Both the position numbers and the translations under genes were made by a program. Source: Sulfuricurvum sp. PC08-66 (lineage in GTDB: Bacteria > Campylobacterota > Campylobacteria > Campylobacterales > Sulfurimonadaceae). From it: DNA of 64,000 bases. The notes under the pieces were generated by a model. It was given only the letters and a program-made list of their open reading frames with translations. It ran no database searches and was not told where the DNA came from. The stretch's first letter is position 1; every line of letters starts with the position of its first letter. The stretch is from NCBI GenBank assembly GCA_000830255.1, contig JQIT01000012.1:27481-91480 (forward strand), given 5' to 3'. Shown one piece after another: positions 62,177 to 64,000 of this stretch.

Positions 62177-63832
62177 ATGCAACGATTGACCAAAAACCTC
62201 GCGGGAGATATGTACGGCGGCATTACTGCAGCTATTGTGGCGCTTCCTTTGGCTTTGGCTTTTGGAGTGCAATCGGGCATGGGAGCCATCGCAGGGCTCT
62301 ATGGTGCTATCGCTTTGGGCTTTTTCGCCGCACTTTTTGGCGGTACCAACACCCAAATCAGTGGTCCTACAGGTCCTATGGCAGTCGTAGCCGCTGTAGT
62401 AGTCGCGGGACAAGTGGCTTATCTAGGCTCTTTGGAAGCTGCCTTTGGGACTATCATAGCGACTTTTGTATTGGCAGGCATTTTTCAAATTATTTTGGGC
62501 ATCTCTGGCGTGGGACAATATATACGCTACATGCCCTACCCTGTTATCTCAGGCTTTATGAGTGGGATTGGTCTCATCATCATATTGATGCAAATTTTTC
62601 CCTTTTTCGGGCTCTCCTCTCCCAAAAGTATCATCGATATCGTCTCTTCCCTAGGGCATATTCCTAGCACTTTCAATGCGCAAGCCATACTGCTCGCCTC
62701 TGCCACCATAGCCATCATCTATCTCTTCCCCCGTGTAACGCGCAAAATTCCCTCTGCTTTGGTTGCGCTTGTAATCTTGACACTCATAGCTACGGTAGCA
62801 CAGATGCAAATACCCCTTATCGGTGACATTCCCCAAGGTCTGCCCGAGATACATCTGGATACGATTTTAGGTGTCGATTTGTATCACCCAATGATTGTTC
62901 TCATTCCTGCCATCACGCTTGCATCCTTGGGAGCTATCGACTCACTGCTCACCTCCATCGTCGCAGATAATATGACCAAAACGCAACACAACTCCAAAAA
63001 AGAGCTCATAGGGCAAGGTATCGGCAATACCGTAGCAGGACTCATCGGTGGATTACCAGGGGCAGGTGCTACGATGCGCACCGTGGTCAATATCAATGCA
63101 GGGGGTCGCACCAAACTCTCAGGTGCCATTCACGGCATTGTTTTGCTCATCGTACTCCTAGGTGCAGGTGAATATGCCAAACTCATTCCGCTACCTGTAT
63201 TAGCGGGTATTTTGATTACGGTGGGTATTGGCATCATCGATTACAAAGGGATGCGTCACCTTCGCAATATTCCCCGTATCGATGCTTTTATTATGGTTGT
63301 AGTGCTACTACTGACCGTTTTTGTAGACCTACTTCAAGCCGTCGCCGTAGGATTGGTGATGTCCTCACTGTGGTTTATGAAACAGATGGGCGATACTATC
63401 AAGGCACAATCGACGGGTCACTCAGCAGGTCATACACGTCACTACCATCTCACACCCGAAGAGAAAGTTCTCGTCGAAAAACTCGATGACACGGTCTATA
63501 TTCAACGTTTTGAGGGACCCATATTTTTTGGCTTTACAGCACAATTCAAAGAGATTATGCGCAGCCTTCCCGAGGTCAAAACCGTCATTTTTCGCATGAA
63601 ATTTGTACCGCACATCGACCAAAGTGGACTCTACGCTATCGAAGATGCTGTCATGGAGCTACGCAAAAAAAAGATTGGTGTCTACTTTTCTGGGTTGCAA
63701 AAACAGCCTCTGGACATGATGCGCAATATCCGCTTCATTCCCGACCTCATTGGTGAAAAATATATCTACGATGATTTTCACGACCTCTTGACCAATTTGG
63801 TCAAAGAGCACACCGCTTCAAATCCCACCTAA
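62177..63832 (+). CDS. SulP-family anion transporter, probable bicarbonate carrier
   Basis: The product has 551 residues with GAGG before ATG. About 12-14 hydrophobic helices begin with AAIVALPLALAFGVQSGMG and QISGPTGPMAVVAA near 55-68. A cytoplasmic STAS domain (about 435-545) follows, with VIFRMKFVPHIDQSGLYAIEDA. SulP members carry sulfate, bicarbonate or other anions. Linkage to carbonic anhydrase makes bicarbonate (BicA-like, Na+-coupled) the best guess; sulfate remains possible. Confidence 0.88.
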   Translation: MQRLTKNLAGDMYGGITAAIVALPLALAFGVQSGMGAIAGLYGAIALGFFAALFGGTNTQISGPTGPMAVVAAVVVAGQVAYLGSLEAAFGTIIATFVLAGIFQIILGISGVGQYIRYMPYPVISGFMSGIGLIIILMQIFPFFGLSSPKSIIDIVSSLGHIPSTFNAQAILLASATIAIIYLFPRVTRKIPSALVALVILTLIATVAQMQIPLIGDIPQGLPEIHLDTILGVDLYHPMIVLIPAITLASLGAIDSLLTSIVADNMTKTQHNSKKELIGQGIGNTVAGLIGGLPGAGATMRTVVNINAGGRTKLSGAIHGIVLLIVLLGAGEYAKLIPLPVLAGILITVGIGIIDYKGMRHLRNIPRIDAFIMVVVLLLTVFVDLLQAVAVGLVMSSLWFMKQMGDTIKAQSTGHSAGHTRHYHLTPEEKVLVEKLDDTVYIQRFEGPIFFGFTAQFKEIMRSLPEVKTVIFRMKFVPHIDQSGLYAIEDAVMELRKKKIGVYFSGLQKQPLDMMRNIRFIPDLIGEKYIYDDFHDLLTNLVKEHTASNPT

Positions 63833-64000
63833 CGCCTCTATCTTGCTCGATGGTAGTGCACTTTGTGTGCTCTTATAATCCCCCTTGTACATATTCACTT
63901 TTCTTTTGATTCGTCGATATGCGTTCTTTTTAGATGATTCCCCGTTACTTTGGTTGTGTGCTTACGGCTTGACCGTGTATTGTAGTTAAAAGGACGGGGG
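63833..64000. other. Right-edge stretch without a certain gene
   Basis: No complete gene was found. On the minus strand a frame stays open from the window edge to TGA 63895-63897 (34 codons, a hydrophilic basic tail ending DESKEK), which could be the end of a gene entering from the right. Its length is within chance expectation. On the plus strand TATAAT at 63874-63879 could be a -10 box. CCCCGT near 63941 and ACGGGG near 63994 could pair. The three readings conflict and none is secure. Confidence 0.3.

Noticed and set aside
1..64000. CRISPR arrays, rRNA or tRNA genes
   Set aside because: No regularly spaced repeats and no tRNA or rRNA landmarks were found in the gaps, most of which are shorter than 150 bases.

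Overview
The window looks like chromosome of a free-living Campylobacterota (epsilonproteobacterial) bacterium of the Sulfurovum/Sulfurimonas kind. Two gene orders that I know from Campylobacter jejuni recur here. The first is pheS-pheT-aroA-ispH-rpsA-(small membrane protein)-serA with a HIT gene beside it. The second is rplY-pth-lptF/G-lysA-HAD-pheA-hisC-fliF-fliG-fliH-dxs. Other pointers are a CcsBA-type cytochrome c synthetase, a UPF0323 lipoprotein, a carbonic anhydrase next to a SulP transporter, and an oxaloacetate-decarboxylase-type OadGAB set. Genus-level placement is inference. No rRNA, tRNA, CRISPR, prophage or transposase gene was seen.

Layout. 1-7148 (all minus): the N-terminal half of a cytochrome c synthetase, polA and uvrA. 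7149-11758: an accessory island, AT-rich over the defence genes. It holds two toxin-antitoxin loci whose antitoxins are intact but whose toxins survive only as stubs, plus a two-gene Hachiman anti-phage system (hamA, hamB). REP-like palindromes lie inside and at the edges of the island. 11759-15220: two small exported proteins, NhaA, a two-helix membrane protein and a TSUP permease. 15299-16890 (plus): CheX-like protein, FliN and a FliO-like protein. 16906-24443 (minus): a tight operon running from carB through a YrdC-fold protein, a membrane protein, a UPF0323 lipoprotein and a glutathionylspermidine-synthase-fold ligase to a REC-SpoIIE-HATPase regulator.

24551-32962: a periplasmic thioredoxin (plus) faces a long minus operon transcribed oadG-oadA-oadB-molybdopterin oxidoreductase-argD-methyltransferase-ankyrin-thiS. 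ppa is divergent from oadG across a repeat-rich promoter region. 33672-42937 is the translation and aromatic cluster, with 4-base ATGA overlaps from pheS to ispH. 43087-57139 is the HIT gene followed by the long lysA-to-OsmC block, which carries arginine, histidine, phenylalanine, lysine and isoprenoid genes together with the flagellar MS-ring and switch genes fliFGH. 57209-61416: a PilT-type ATPase, transaldolase, a Na/Pi cotransporter and a small protein. 61522-63832 (plus): beta-carbonic anhydrase plus SulP, a likely inorganic-carbon uptake and hydration pair. The last 168 bases hold no certain gene.

Most genes are core metabolism. The parts that best repay a second look are the island at 7.26-11.65 kb (toxin-less antitoxins, Hachiman, covarying REP-like palindromes) and the oadG/ppa divergent promoter, with its exact 12-base inverted repeat and 12-base direct repeats.
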